NCBI RefSeq assembly: GCF_000447205.1
Contig: NZ_AUWY01000055.1
Location: forward strand, 1-42,049
Direction of reading: 5' to 3'
From: Sphingobium ummariense RL-3
Lineage (GTDB): Bacteria; Pseudomonadota; Alphaproteobacteria; Sphingomonadales; Sphingomonadaceae
Length of the DNA: 42,049 nucleotides
How positions within the stretch are numbered: the stretch's first letter is position 1; every line of letters begins with the position of its first letter. Position numbers and translations under genes: made by a program. This document shows, piece by piece, positions 34,001-41,194 of the stretch. A model generated the notes under the pieces. It did no database searches and was not told the origin of the DNA. It was given only the letters and a program-made list of their open reading frames with translations.

Positions 34001-35548
34001 GGCGAGCGGCGTGTCGTCTCCCATGGAGCCGACCGCCTCCTTCGCATCCTCGACCATGGGGCTCAGGATCAGCTCCATGTCCTCCAGCGTCATGTTCGCC
34101 GCCACCTGGCGCCGCGTCAGCTCCGCCTTGTCCCAGCCGGGCAGCGCGCTGTCGGCCTGGGGCAGGTCGTCGACGGTCAGGAAGTCCTTGATCAGATCGC
34201 CATAGGGGCGTTCCGCCGCGATCCGGTCCTTGATCGAACGGTCGTCGTAGATTTCTCCTTCCAGCAGGTCGACGGCGATCATCTGCCCCGGGCCCATCCG
34301 GCCCTTCTTCACGACCGTCGTCTCGGGCACCACGACCATGCCGGTTTCCGATCCGACGATCAGCAGATTGTCGCCCGTCAGCGTGTAGCGCAGCGGCCGC
34401 AGCGCGTTGCGGTCCACGCCCGCGACGACCCAGCGGCCGTCGGTCATGGCCAGCGCCGCCGGCCCATCCCACGGCTCCATGACGGAGGCGAGATATTCGT
34501 ACATGTCGGCATGCGCCCTGGGCAGCTCCGCGCTGTCCGCCTGCCATGCCTCCGGCACCAGCATCAGCTTGGCCGTCGGCGCGTCCCGCCCGGCGCGGCA
34601 GATCGCCTCGAACACGGCGTCCAATGCGGCGGTGTCGGACGCGCCCGCCGGGATCACCGGCTTGATGTCCTCCGACTGCTCGCCGAAGGCCAGCGCGGCC
34701 ATCTTGATCTCGTGGCTCTTCATCCAGTTCTTGTTGCCGCGGATCGTGTTGATCTCGCCATTGTGGGCGAGCGTGCGGAACGGCTGGGCCAGCCACCATT
34801 GCGGGAAGGTGTTGGTCGAATAGCGCTGGTGGAAGATGGCGACGCGGCTCTCGAACCGTTCGTCCTGCAGGTCCGGGTAGAAGACCGACAGCGATTCGGC
34901 GAGGAACAGCCCCTTGTAGATGATCGAGCGGCAGGACAGCGAGCAGACGTAGAAGTCCTGGATCTGCGCCGCGATCACCTTCTTCTCGATCCGGCGGCGG
35001 ATGAGGTAGAGATCCTTCTCGAACTCGGCGACGTCGCGTTCCTCCGGCATCGGACCGGCGATCATGATCTGCTCGATCTCCGGACGGGTGCGCTGCGCCT
35101 TTTCGCCGATCACGGACACGTCGACCGGCACCTGCCGCCAGCCATAGATGGTGTAGCCCGCCTCGATGATCTCGGACTCGACGATCGTGCGGCAGGTTTC
35201 CTGCGCCGAAAGGTCGGTGCGCGGCAGGAAGACCATGCCCACGGCCAGGCGGTTGGGCAGCGGCTTGTGACCGCCATCGGCGATGGCGTCATCGAAAAAG
35301 CGCACCGGCAGGTCGACATGGATGCCCGCGCCGTCGCCGGTCTTGCCGTCCGCGTCCACCGCGCCGCGATGCCACACGGCTTTCAGCGCGTCGATCGCGG
35401 AGGCGACGACGCGGCGCGAGGGGCGGCCATCGGTGGCGGCGACCAGACCCACGCCGCAGGCGTCGGATTCGAGGTCCGGGTGGTACATGCCCTCGGCTGC
35501 GATCCGTGCGCGCTCTTCGGGGCTGGCCATGAAATTGGTGTCGGTCAT
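31013..35548 (-). CDS. gltB: Glutamate synthase (NADPH) large subunit GltB
   Basis: 1511 residues, full length. Transfers the amide of glutamine to 2-oxoglutarate together with GltD. Domains: a 30-residue propeptide, glutaminase domain starting at catalytic Cys31 (SDACGVGLV), central domain, FMN-binding synthase domain with KPGEGGQLPGFKV and GGTGASPQTSIKYAG, the 3Fe-4S cysteines in GCIMVRQCHSNTCPVGVC, and the C-terminal beta-helix (GGTAVILGKTGANFGAGMTGG). ATG 35548 is the family start. Unusually, it is separated from gltD by a DUF2059-like gene. A very long opposite-strand frame across this gene is a composition artefact. Confidence 0.98.
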   Translation of the reverse strand: MTDTNFMASPEERARIAAEGMYHPDLESDACGVGLVAATDGRPSRRVVASAIDALKAVWHRGAVDADGKTGDGAGIHVDLPVRFFDDAIADGGHKPLPNRLAVGMVFLPRTDLSAQETCRTIVESEIIEAGYTIYGWRQVPVDVSVIGEKAQRTRPEIEQIMIAGPMPEERDVAEFEKDLYLIRRRIEKKVIAAQIQDFYVCSLSCRSIIYKGLFLAESLSVFYPDLQDERFESRVAIFHQRYSTNTFPQWWLAQPFRTLAHNGEINTIRGNKNWMKSHEIKMAALAFGEQSEDIKPVIPAGASDTAALDAVFEAICRAGRDAPTAKLMLVPEAWQADSAELPRAHADMYEYLASVMEPWDGPAALAMTDGRWVVAGVDRNALRPLRYTLTGDNLLIVGSETGMVVVPETTVVKKGRMGPGQMIAVDLLEGEIYDDRSIKDRIAAERPYGDLIKDFLTVDDLPQADSALPGWDKAELTRRQVAANMTLEDMELILSPMVEDAKEAVGSMGDDTPLAVISDKPRTISHFFRQNFSQVTNPPIDSLRERHVMSLKTRFSNLHNILEEGAQNSHVLVLDSPVVTSAEWARLKASFGKAVAEIDCTFPSSGGQEQLRAAIARIREEAEQAVREGRTEIFLTDEQIGPDRVAIAGVLAAAAVHTHLVRKGLRSYASINIRAVEALDTHYFAVLIGVGATTVNAYLAEASIADRHARGLFGALSLDQCIERYRTAINEGLLKIMSKMGIAVISSYRGGYNFEAVGLSRALVNDLFPGMPAKISGEGYASLHYSAMLRHEKAFDSAVVRLPVGGFYRQRNGGESHAYSAQLMHLLQTAVATDSYSTYLQFSRGVRDLPPVYLRDLMEFNFAREAVPIDEVEATTEIRKRFVTPGMSLGALSPEAHETLAIAMNRIGAKAVSGEGGEDATRFKPYENGDNANSVIKQIASGRFGVHAEYLGSAEEIEIKVAQGAKPGEGGQLPGFKVTEFIARLRHSTPGVTLISPPPHHDIYSIEDLAQLIYDCKMINPRARVCVKLVSQAGIGTVAAGVAKAHADVILVAGHVGGTGASPQTSIKYAGTPWEMGLSETNQVLTLNGLRHRVKLRTDGGLKTGRDIVIAAILGAEEYGIGTLSLVAMGCIMVRQCHSNTCPVGVCVQDEKLRAKFTGTPEKVINLMTFIAEEVREILARLGYRSLDEVIGRTELLKQVNRGAEHLDDLDLNPILAKVDAPDELRRFALEGRNPVPDSLDAQMMKDARAVFERGEKMQLTYTVRNTHRAVGTRLSAMITEKFGMSTLADGHLTVRLRGSAGQSLGAFLCKGITLEVFGDANDYVGKGLSGGIIKVRTTVSSPLSSKDNTIIGNTVLYGATSGKLFAAGQAGERFAVRNSGAQVVVEGCGANGCEYMTGGTAVILGKTGANFGAGMTGGMAFILDEDGSFPTRANPESIVWQRLESAHWEAELKALIAQHAVATDSRWSNSILDDWDRWRRYFWQVCPKEMVNRLAHPLSDAPAQVVAAE

Positions 35549-35608
35549 GATGACTTACCCTTGAATGTGGCCGCCCGTTTTCCGGCACGGCTGCTGTCAT
35601 TCCACATG

Positions 35609-35627
35609 GCGCCGGCGGGACCGGCGC
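35609..35627. repeat. Hairpin between the DUF2059-like gene and gltB
   Basis: GCGCCGG-CGGGA-CCGGCGC, a perfect 7-bp stem just after the DUF2059-like stop and about 60 bases before the gltB start. No T-run follows on the minus strand, so it may be an mRNA stability or partial-termination element within the operon. Confidence 0.5.
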
Positions 35628-35632
35628 GATTA

Positions 35633-36346
35633 TCAGTGGGCCTTCTTGGCGTCCGCCTTAAACAATGCGGCTAGGCGGTCGCGTTCGGCCTTAGTGAGGT
35701 CGTCATAGGTTCGCGGCTTGGGCAGCTTGGCCAGTTCAGCAGCGGAGGATTTCATGATCTCCGGCATCGCCTGCATCATCTCAGGCATGATCTTCTGCAT
35801 CCGGGCGATATAATGCGGGTCGGCAGCCAGCTCCATAAATCCCGCGCCGAATTTGGCACCAGTGGGTGTTCTCAGAAAGCCGCTGATTTGCTCCAATTCG
35901 GAGGCGTTGTAGCGATAGGCGAAGGCCTCCGCCATGCCTTCCCGCATGTCCGGCTCATAGCGTCCCATGAAACGACCCATGGCGGGCATCATGTTGTTTA
36001 CGATAACATCCATCCGCTTGCGGAAATTGGGGTCGATGATCGCCATCATTTCCTCGATCGTGCCATCGCCGAGGTTTTCTACCTGCTCCGGATCGAGGCC
36101 GCCCATTTTCAGAAACTCACGGATCGGCATCTTTGTCATGCTGTCCATCATGGGGCCGATCATCTTCTGCATCATCGGTCCCATCATCTTTTCCATGGTA
36201 CCGTTGGGAAGGATGATGGCTGCGATCGGCTGAGCCTTCGCCAGCAGCGCAGGGTCCGCCGTTTCAGCTGAAGGGGTGGCCGCCGATTGAGCATGCGCAG
36301 CGATTGGAGCCGACAGCATGAGCAGGGAGAGGAGGACAGTACGCAT
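35633..36346 (-). CDS. Exported Met-rich DUF2059-like protein inside the gltDB cluster
   Basis: 237 residues. Sec signal (TVLLSLLMLSAPIAAHA), then an all-helical protein very rich in methionine, especially residues 50-75 (MEKMMGPMMQKMIGPMM) and near 200 (MPEMMQAMPEIM). The segment ELEQISGFLRTPTGAKFGAGF matches the DUF2059 hallmark (F-x-S/T-P-x-G-x-x-F). ATG 36346 overlaps the gltD stop by one base (TGATG); GTG 36349 is the alternative. Codon use seems somewhat less GC-biased than in gltD/gltB. Periplasmic; the Met clusters could bind Cu(I)/Ag(I) or just form amphipathic helices. No link to glutamate synthesis is known. Confidence 0.82.
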   Translation of the reverse strand: MRTVLLSLLMLSAPIAAHAQSAATPSAETADPALLAKAQPIAAIILPNGTMEKMMGPMMQKMIGPMMDSMTKMPIREFLKMGGLDPEQVENLGDGTIEEMMAIIDPNFRKRMDVIVNNMMPAMGRFMGRYEPDMREGMAEAFAYRYNASELEQISGFLRTPTGAKFGAGFMELAADPHYIARMQKIMPEMMQAMPEIMKSSAAELAKLPKPRTYDDLTKAERDRLAALFKADAKKAH

Positions 36347-37797
36347 CACGCCGCAACCCTCTCACCCGCCGCCGCCTTCGCCTTGGCGCGCAGGTAGCGG
36401 TGCATATGCTCGGTCACGTCGCGGCCGTCGCGGATGGCCCAGACGACCAGGCTCGCGCCGCGCACGATGTCGCCTGCCGCGAACACGCCGTCCATGCTGG
36501 TCATCATCGTCTTGTGGTCGACGCGCAGCGTGCCCCAGCGGGTGACGGACAGGTCCTCCGCGCCGAACAGCTTCGGCAGCTCTTCCGGATCATAGCCCAG
36601 CGCCTTGATGACGAGGTCCGCCTCGAGACTGAACTCGCTGCCCGGATCGGGCTCGGGTGCGCGGCGGCCGGAGGCGTCGGGCTGGCCGAGGCGCATCCGG
36701 GTCACCTTGACGCCGGTCACATGCTCGGTCCCTTCGAAGGCGATGGGCGCGGAGAGCCAGACGAACTCGACGCCCTCCTCCTCGGCATTCTGCACTTCGC
36801 GCTGCGAGCCGGGCATATTCTCCCGGTCGCGGCGATAGAGGCACTGGACGGAGGTCGCGCCCTGCCGCACGGCGGTGCGCACGCAATCCATCGCGGTGTC
36901 GCCGCCGCCGATCACGACCACCTTCTTGCCATTGGCGTGGAGCGATCCGTCCTCATGGCTAGGCACGGCGTCGCCGAAGCCCGCCTTGTTGGAGGCGGTC
37001 AGGAAGTCGAGCGCCTTGACCACACCAGGCGCGCCGACACCAGGCGCCCGGATGTCGCGCGGCTTGTAGACGCCGGTCGCGATCAGGATCGCGTCATGCT
37101 TCTGGCGCAGTTCCTCCAGCGTCGCATCACGGCCGACCTCGAAGCTCTCGTGGAAGACGATGCCGCCATCCTTCAGCCGCTGGACACGGCGCATCACCAC
37201 GTCCTTCTCCAGCTTGAAGCCGGGGATGCCGTATGTCAGCAGCCCGCCGGCGCGGTCGTGCCGGTCGTAGACATGCACCTCATAGCCCGCGACGCGCAGA
37301 TATTCCGCGGTGGTGAGGCCGGCCGGGCCGGCCCCGATGACGCCGACCGACTGGCCGAGCGGCGCGCCGGGGACCAGCGGTTCGACCCAGCCCTCCTTCC
37401 AGGCGGTATCGGTGATGAACTTTTCGACGCTGCCGATGGTGACGGCGCCATGGCCGGAAAATTCGATGACGCAATTGCCCTCGCACAGCCGGTCCTGCGG
37501 GCAGATGCGGCCGCAGATTTCCGGCATGGTGCTGGTGAGGTTGCTGAGCTCATAGGCTTCGCGCAGCCGTCCCTCGGCCGTCAGGCGCAGCCAGTCGGGG
37601 ATATGATTGTGCAGCGGGCAGTGGGTCGAGCAATAGGGCACGCCGCATTGCGAGCAGCGCGACGCCTGCTCCTCCGCCTTGTCGAGGATGAAGCTGCGGC
37701 TGATCTCCAGGAAATCGTCCGCCCGATCGTCCGCCGGCCGCTTCTCGGGATAGGCCTGGCCCGTTCCCACGAATTTCAGCATCGGATTGTCGCCCAT
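36346..37797 (-). CDS. gltD: Glutamate synthase small subunit GltD
   Basis: 483 residues. Passes electrons from NADPH through FAD and two 4Fe-4S clusters to GltB. Seen: cluster cysteines in CSQCGVPYCSTHCPLHN and CGRICPQDRLCEGNC, the FAD Rossmann motif VGVIGAGPAGL, the NADPH motif VVVIGGGDTAMDC, and the closing GVFAAGDIVRGASLVVWAI. ATG 37797 with GAGGG eight bases upstream. First gene of gltD-X-gltB. Upstream are TATATG (37869-37864), an inverted repeat GTCA-N7-TGAC (37871-37885), and a T-tailed hairpin (37835-37856). Confidence 0.97.
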   Translation of the reverse strand: MGDNPMLKFVGTGQAYPEKRPADDRADDFLEISRSFILDKAEEQASRCSQCGVPYCSTHCPLHNHIPDWLRLTAEGRLREAYELSNLTSTMPEICGRICPQDRLCEGNCVIEFSGHGAVTIGSVEKFITDTAWKEGWVEPLVPGAPLGQSVGVIGAGPAGLTTAEYLRVAGYEVHVYDRHDRAGGLLTYGIPGFKLEKDVVMRRVQRLKDGGIVFHESFEVGRDATLEELRQKHDAILIATGVYKPRDIRAPGVGAPGVVKALDFLTASNKAGFGDAVPSHEDGSLHANGKKVVVIGGGDTAMDCVRTAVRQGATSVQCLYRRDRENMPGSQREVQNAEEEGVEFVWLSAPIAFEGTEHVTGVKVTRMRLGQPDASGRRAPEPDPGSEFSLEADLVIKALGYDPEELPKLFGAEDLSVTRWGTLRVDHKTMMTSMDGVFAAGDIVRGASLVVWAIRDGRDVTEHMHRYLRAKAKAAAGERVAA

Positions 37798-37834
37798 GTC
37801 GCGCCCTCGTTTCAGTTCACGGGCGCGATAGCAG

Positions 37835-37885
37835 AAAAACCCGCGGAGTCACGCGGATTCTGGCATATAGGTCAGTAATATTGAC
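37835..37885 (-). promoter_or_regulatory. gltD upstream region: -10 box, operator-like repeat and T-tailed hairpin
   Basis: Minus strand order: GTCA-N7-TGAC inverted repeat (37885-37871), TATATG as -10 (37869-37864) with no good -35, then CCGCG-loop-CGCGG followed by G and five T (37856-37835). The repeat sits where a regulator would contact the spacer of the promoter, and the weak -35 suggests activation. The hairpin would be at the very 5' end of the mRNA. Confidence 0.4.
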
Positions 37886-37959
37886 TTAAATTTCGGGAAA
37901 ATCCGTTCTCCGCAGCGCCTCTCTGTAATAATCTTTCAAAGGATTGTACCAATTCGGAC

Positions 37960-38769
37960 CTATCTCAGCGAAAGCCACAGGATCGCGCCGATCCCCGCCG
38001 CGATTCGGTACCAGGCGAAGGGAATGAAGCCCCGCCGCGACACCAGTCCGACGAACCAGCGGATGACGATGACGGCGACGATGAAGGACACCAGGAAGCC
38101 CAGCGCGATGCTGCCCCAGCCGACATCGGCGCTGGTGATCCGGTCCCCGTTTTTGAGCAGTTCGAGAGTGCTGGCCCCGAGCATGGTGGGAATGGCGAGG
38201 AAGAAGCTGAACTCGGCGGCGGTGCGCCGCTCGACCCCCAGGGTCAATGCGCCCATGATGGTGGCGCCCGACCGGCTGACACCCGGGATCATCGCGATGC
38301 ACTGGATCAGGCCGATGCCGATCACCTGCGGCAGGGGTATGTCGGCGATACCATGATAGCGGTTGTCCTTCGCCATCCGTTCGATCAGCAATATGGCGAC
38401 GCCGCCCACCACCAGCGCGACCGCGACCACCATCGGCGCGCCGAGCAGCATTTCGACATAGTCATGCACGGCGAGGCCGATGACGGCGGCGGGAATGAAC
38501 GCGATGACGAGGTTGCGCAGGAATCGCCAGCTTGCCGGCTCGCGCCGCAGCAGTCCCATCGCCACCGCCCAGAAGGTGCGCCAGTAGAGCACCACCACCG
38601 CCAGGATCGCGCCGAGCTGGATGACGACGTTGAACATCGCCCAGGTCGCCGCGTCATAGCCCAGCAGCTCGCTCGCCAGGATCAGATGCCCGGTCGAGGA
38701 GACCGGCAGGAACTCCGTCAGCCCCTCCACGATACCCAGAAGGATGACGGTCAGAATATGCATGTCCAT
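37960..38769 (-). CDS. uppP: Undecaprenyl-diphosphatase UppP/BacA
   Basis: 269 residues, polytopic inner-membrane phosphatase that recycles undecaprenyl pyrophosphate to the monophosphate carrier for peptidoglycan and polysaccharide synthesis; overproduction is known to give bacitracin resistance. Active-site motifs intact: VEGLTEFLPVSSTGHLIL (Glu15, Glu19, Ser24/25, His28) and IPGVSRSGATIMGAL. GGGGATGAG precedes ATG 38769. Downstream of the NDUFA9-like gene but separated by a terminator hairpin. Confidence 0.97.
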   Translation of the reverse strand: MDMHILTVILLGIVEGLTEFLPVSSTGHLILASELLGYDAATWAMFNVVIQLGAILAVVVLYWRTFWAVAMGLLRREPASWRFLRNLVIAFIPAAVIGLAVHDYVEMLLGAPMVVAVALVVGGVAILLIERMAKDNRYHGIADIPLPQVIGIGLIQCIAMIPGVSRSGATIMGALTLGVERRTAAEFSFFLAIPTMLGASTLELLKNGDRITSADVGWGSIALGFLVSFIVAVIVIRWFVGLVSRRGFIPFAWYRIAAGIGAILWLSLR

Positions 38770-38796
38770 GGGTGCGTCTCATCCCCGATCGGCATG

Positions 38797-38826
38797 GAAA
38801 ACCCTCTCCCGCAGGCGGGAGAGGGT
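38797..38826 (-). terminator. Rho-independent terminator after the NDUFA9-like gene
   Basis: Perfect 12-bp stem ACCCTCTCCCGC/GCGGGAGAGGGT (38801-38826) with a two-base centre, followed on the minus strand by TTTTCC. It lies between this gene's stop and the uppP start. Confidence 0.8.
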
Positions 38827-38917
38827 GAAAGAGTTTCCTGATATTGCAGCTGCGAAGGCGCTGTGCAAATCCGTGGCCGTCGCCCGGTCGCGGCAACGCT
38901 TCGCCCCGTCGCCGGGG

Positions 38918-39844
38918 TCAGGCCTTTACCCGCCCGGCGAAACGGCCATGCCTGCGGTAGCGCACAAGCCAGTTCTCCGCGACGGCCGCCATCGGAGTCG
39001 GCGTGACACCCAGCGCGGCGAGGCCGTCGGCCCCGGCCGACACGACATTGTCGCGGCCGAGCATCGCCAGCTGATCGCGCGTGATCGGTCCGCCCGGCAG
39101 CATCGCCAGCAGCGAGGCCAGGCCGTGCGGCACGTCCACCAGCGACCGCTCGCGCCCGATCGCCCGTGCGATCCAGCCGTTGATTTCCTTCATGGTCATC
39201 ACCTGCGGACCGCCCAGCTCATAGGTCCGGCCGCCGTGCACGGCCGGCGCCTCCGCCGCGTTGGCGATCGCATGGGCCACGTCCTTGACATAGACCGGCT
39301 GGAAGCGCGTGGCGCCGCCGATCACGGGAATGACGGGGGCCATGCTGATGATCTCGGCGAAGCGGTTGAGGAACTGGTCCTCCGGCCCGAAGACGATCGA
39401 CGGGCGGATGATGGTCGCGCTGGGAAAGGCCGCCTTTGTGGCCGCCTCGCCCGCCGCCTTGGACCGGCCATAGGCCGACGGACTTTCCGGATCGGCGCCG
39501 ATCGCGGAGACATGCACCAGCGCCCCGACGCCTGCTGCCGCAGCCGCCTGCGCGACATTGGCGGCGCCGCGATGATGGATCGCGTCGAAGTCACCGGCCA
39601 GCACGCCGACGAGGTTGATGACCACGTCGCTGCCCGCCACCGCACGGGCGACGCTTTCCGGCTTGGTGATGTCGGCCGCGACGAACTGCGTCTGGCCAAG
39701 GCCGCCGAGCGGTTTGACCCGAAGCGCCGTGGCGATGTCGCGCTGCGCCACGCGCACCCGCGCGCCCTGCGCCATCAACGCCTGCGCGACCTGCCGGCCG
39801 AGGAAGCCGCCGCCGCCGAACACCGTAACCAGACTGTCCTTCAT
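38918..39844 (-). CDS. NDUFA9-like NAD(P)-binding protein (atypical SDR)
   Basis: 308 residues. Rossmann motif VFGGGGFLGRQVAQAL at residues 7-22, DVVINLVGVLAG, VHVSAIGADPESPSAYGRSKAAGE with the Tyr-x3-Lys pair, and IIRPSIVFGPEDQFLNRF. This is the complex I NDUFA9 subfamily of atypical short-chain dehydrogenases; in mitochondria the orthologue is an accessory complex I subunit binding NADPH. In bacteria a role in quinone metabolism or complex I is only inferred. ATG 39844 gives the family start; the upstream 24-codon extension is not conserved-looking. TTGCAA occurs about 45 bases upstream. Confidence 0.9.
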   Translation of the reverse strand: MKDSLVTVFGGGGFLGRQVAQALMAQGARVRVAQRDIATALRVKPLGGLGQTQFVAADITKPESVARAVAGSDVVINLVGVLAGDFDAIHHRGAANVAQAAAAAGVGALVHVSAIGADPESPSAYGRSKAAGEAATKAAFPSATIIRPSIVFGPEDQFLNRFAEIISMAPVIPVIGGATRFQPVYVKDVAHAIANAAEAPAVHGGRTYELGGPQVMTMKEINGWIARAIGRERSLVDVPHGLASLLAMLPGGPITRDQLAMLGRDNVVSAGADGLAALGVTPTPMAAVAENWLVRYRRHGRFAGRVKA

Positions 39845-39944
39845 CACGCGCCCATGCCTGTCTTGAAAGAGGATGACTCTGCGCCCTCCCTTGCAACAGC
39901 CGCCGCCCGGTGACAACCGCCCGCGTCCTTGCCCGTTCCCTTTT

Positions 39945-40523
39945 TCAGCCGATCCAACCCAGCAGGTCTGCCATCATCCAGAGGCCAAGGCCCAGGAACA
40001 GCAGCGCGGCGCCGACCTGGAGCGCGCGCATCGGCACCTTCTTCGCCAGTGCTTCCCCGAACAGCACGGCGGGCACATTGGCGATCATCATACCCAGCGT
40101 GGTGCCTGCCGTCACGGCGAAGACATTGTCGAACCGGGCGCCCAGCGCGACGGTCGCCACCTGGGTCTTGTCCCCCATCTCCACCAGGAAGAAGGCGATC
40201 AGCGTCGTTGCGAACACACCGGCCTTCGACGGCGCCTTCAGCGGCTCGTCCGCGTCGATCTTGTCGGGGATCAGCGTCCAGGCGGCCATGGCGACGAAAC
40301 TGGCCGCCACGGCATAGCGGAACCAGGGCTGCGTCAGCACGCCGGCGATCGAATGGCCGACCAGCGCGGCGAGGAAATGATTGGCGAGCGTCGCGAACAA
40401 TATGCCCAGGATGATGGGTATAGGCCGGCGGAACCGGGTGGCGAGCAGCATGGCGAGCAGCTGCGTCTTGTCGCCCATTTCGGCGAGCGCGACCAGCGCG
40501 GTGGAGGTGAGGAGCGCTTCCAT
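39945..40523 (-). CDS. TMEM165/GDT1 (UPF0016) family cation exporter, probable Mn2+ exporter
   Basis: 192 residues, two homologous halves of three helices each with the signature EMGDKT at 15-20 and again at 115-120. The family exchanges Mn2+ or Ca2+ for protons; bacterial members such as MneA export Mn2+. Here the function is supported by the adjacent manganese riboswitch. ATG 40523 gives the standard MEALLTSTALVALAEMGDKTQ start; the open frame upstream reads through the riboswitch and is not translated in this sense. Last helix ends LGLWMMADLLGWIG. Confidence 0.93.
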   Translation of the reverse strand: MEALLTSTALVALAEMGDKTQLLAMLLATRFRRPIPIILGILFATLANHFLAALVGHSIAGVLTQPWFRYAVAASFVAMAAWTLIPDKIDADEPLKAPSKAGVFATTLIAFFLVEMGDKTQVATVALGARFDNVFAVTAGTTLGMMIANVPAVLFGEALAKKVPMRALQVGAALLFLGLGLWMMADLLGWIG

Positions 40524-40625
40524 CGACTTGTCCGGGGCCGGGCGAAGGGTTGAAGACGCAATGCCACCGCCTCCTCCCGCCCGGCCGGACGAGGAGGATG
40601 CGATGCCATTGGTCTCGCCCGATGC

Positions 40626-40650
40626 GGAAAAGGGGCGCTCCGCCCCTTCC
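40626..40650 (-). terminator. Riboswitch expression-platform terminator
   Basis: Minus strand GGAAGGGGCG-GAG-CGCCCCTTTTCC: a GC-rich stem with a three-base loop and a T4 run, placed a few bases after the riboswitch aptamer and about 100 bases before the exporter start. This is a classical intrinsic terminator that metal binding would be expected to relieve. Confidence 0.8.
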
Positions 40651-40652
40651 GA

Positions 40653-40740
40653 ATCCCATGAGCCACGGCCTCTCGGCCGAATATGTTGACGCATGGCCCG
40701 TTCGCGCGGCGCGAACGGCTGGCTACTCCCCAGATGACGC
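40653..40740 (-). promoter_or_regulatory. yybP-ykoY manganese riboswitch
   Basis: Minus-strand elements in order: the conserved loop TGGGGAGTAG (40732-40723), a 9-bp hairpin P2 (CCGTTCGCG/CGCGAACGG, 40718-40698), the second conserved loop GTCAACATAT (40690-40681), hairpin CGGCC-GAGA-GGCCG (40679-40666), and a closing helix AGCCA/TGGCT. The GGGGAGTAG and GTCAACATA(C/T) pair is diagnostic of yybP-ykoY aptamers, which bind Mn2+ and activate exporters. It lies directly upstream of the TMEM165 gene with a terminator between. The transcription start predicted from the promoter falls at its first base. Confidence 0.92.
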
Positions 40741-40745
40741 GCTAG

Positions 40746-40774
40746 CCTGTAGGACAGGGCAAGAGGAATGGCAA
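40746..40774 (-). promoter_or_regulatory. Candidate promoter of the riboswitch-exporter transcript
   Basis: TTGCCA (40774-40769), 17-base spacer, TACAGG (40751-40746). Predicted transcription start about 40740, the 5' edge of the aptamer. The -35 is three bases from the start codon of the divergent DUF1801 gene. Confidence 0.45.
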
Positions 40775-40777
40775 GCC

Positions 40778-41194
40778 ATGGGGAAGGCCGGCAACAAGAC
40801 CGCGGAGACGCAGGCCGATGTGGAGGCGTTCCTCGCCGCCGTGGAGCCGGCCGAACGCAGGGACGACGGCCGTGTCGTCGCCGCGCTGATGGCGCGCCTG
40901 TCGGGCGAGCCGCCGCGCCTCTGGGGACCGTCGATCATCGGCTTCGGCCGCTATCATTATCGCTATGACAGCGGGCGGGAAGGAGACGCGCCGCGCATCG
41001 CCTTTTCGCCGCGCAAGGCGGAACTGGTCTTCTACCTGTCCGGGCTGGGGGAGGGCGAGCTGCCTGGCCTCGGCCGCCATCGCCGGGGCAAGGGCTGCCT
41101 CTATGTGAAGCGCCTTTCCGACATCGACATGGCGGTGATGGAGGCGCTGATCGTCCAGAGCCTGGAGCATATGGACGGGACATATCCGCGATGA
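40778..41194 (+). CDS. DUF1801 domain protein
   Basis: 138 residues. N-terminal basic stretch, then KTAETQADVEAFLAAVEP and RRDDGRVVAALMARLSGEPPRLWGPSIIGFG, followed by the core YHYRYDSGREGDAPRIAFSPRKAELVFYL and the C-terminal GKGCLYVKRLSDIDMAVMEALI. This is the DUF1801/YdhG-like fold, of unknown biochemical role. AGAGGA lies about 10 bases before the ATG. Stop overlaps the amidase start as ATGA, so the two are coupled. Divergent from the Mn exporter unit. Confidence 0.88.
   Translation: MGKAGNKTAETQADVEAFLAAVEPAERRDDGRVVAALMARLSGEPPRLWGPSIIGFGRYHYRYDSGREGDAPRIAFSPRKAELVFYLSGLGEGELPGLGRHRRGKGCLYVKRLSDIDMAVMEALIVQSLEHMDGTYPR

Noticed and set aside
31055..35674. A 1539-codon open frame on the plus strand opposite gltB, longer than gltB itself
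   Set aside because: It mirrors gltB in the codon-antisense frame, is composed of His/Arg/Asp/Gly/Ala in the pattern produced by high third-position GC, and has no domain. gltB has every expected motif.
4235..38826. The perfect hairpins at 4235-4259 and 38801-38826 considered as mobile repeats (REP/MITE-like)
   Set aside because: They share only the general C-rich/G-rich stem form; each lies where a terminator is expected and no target duplication or longer shared sequence is seen.
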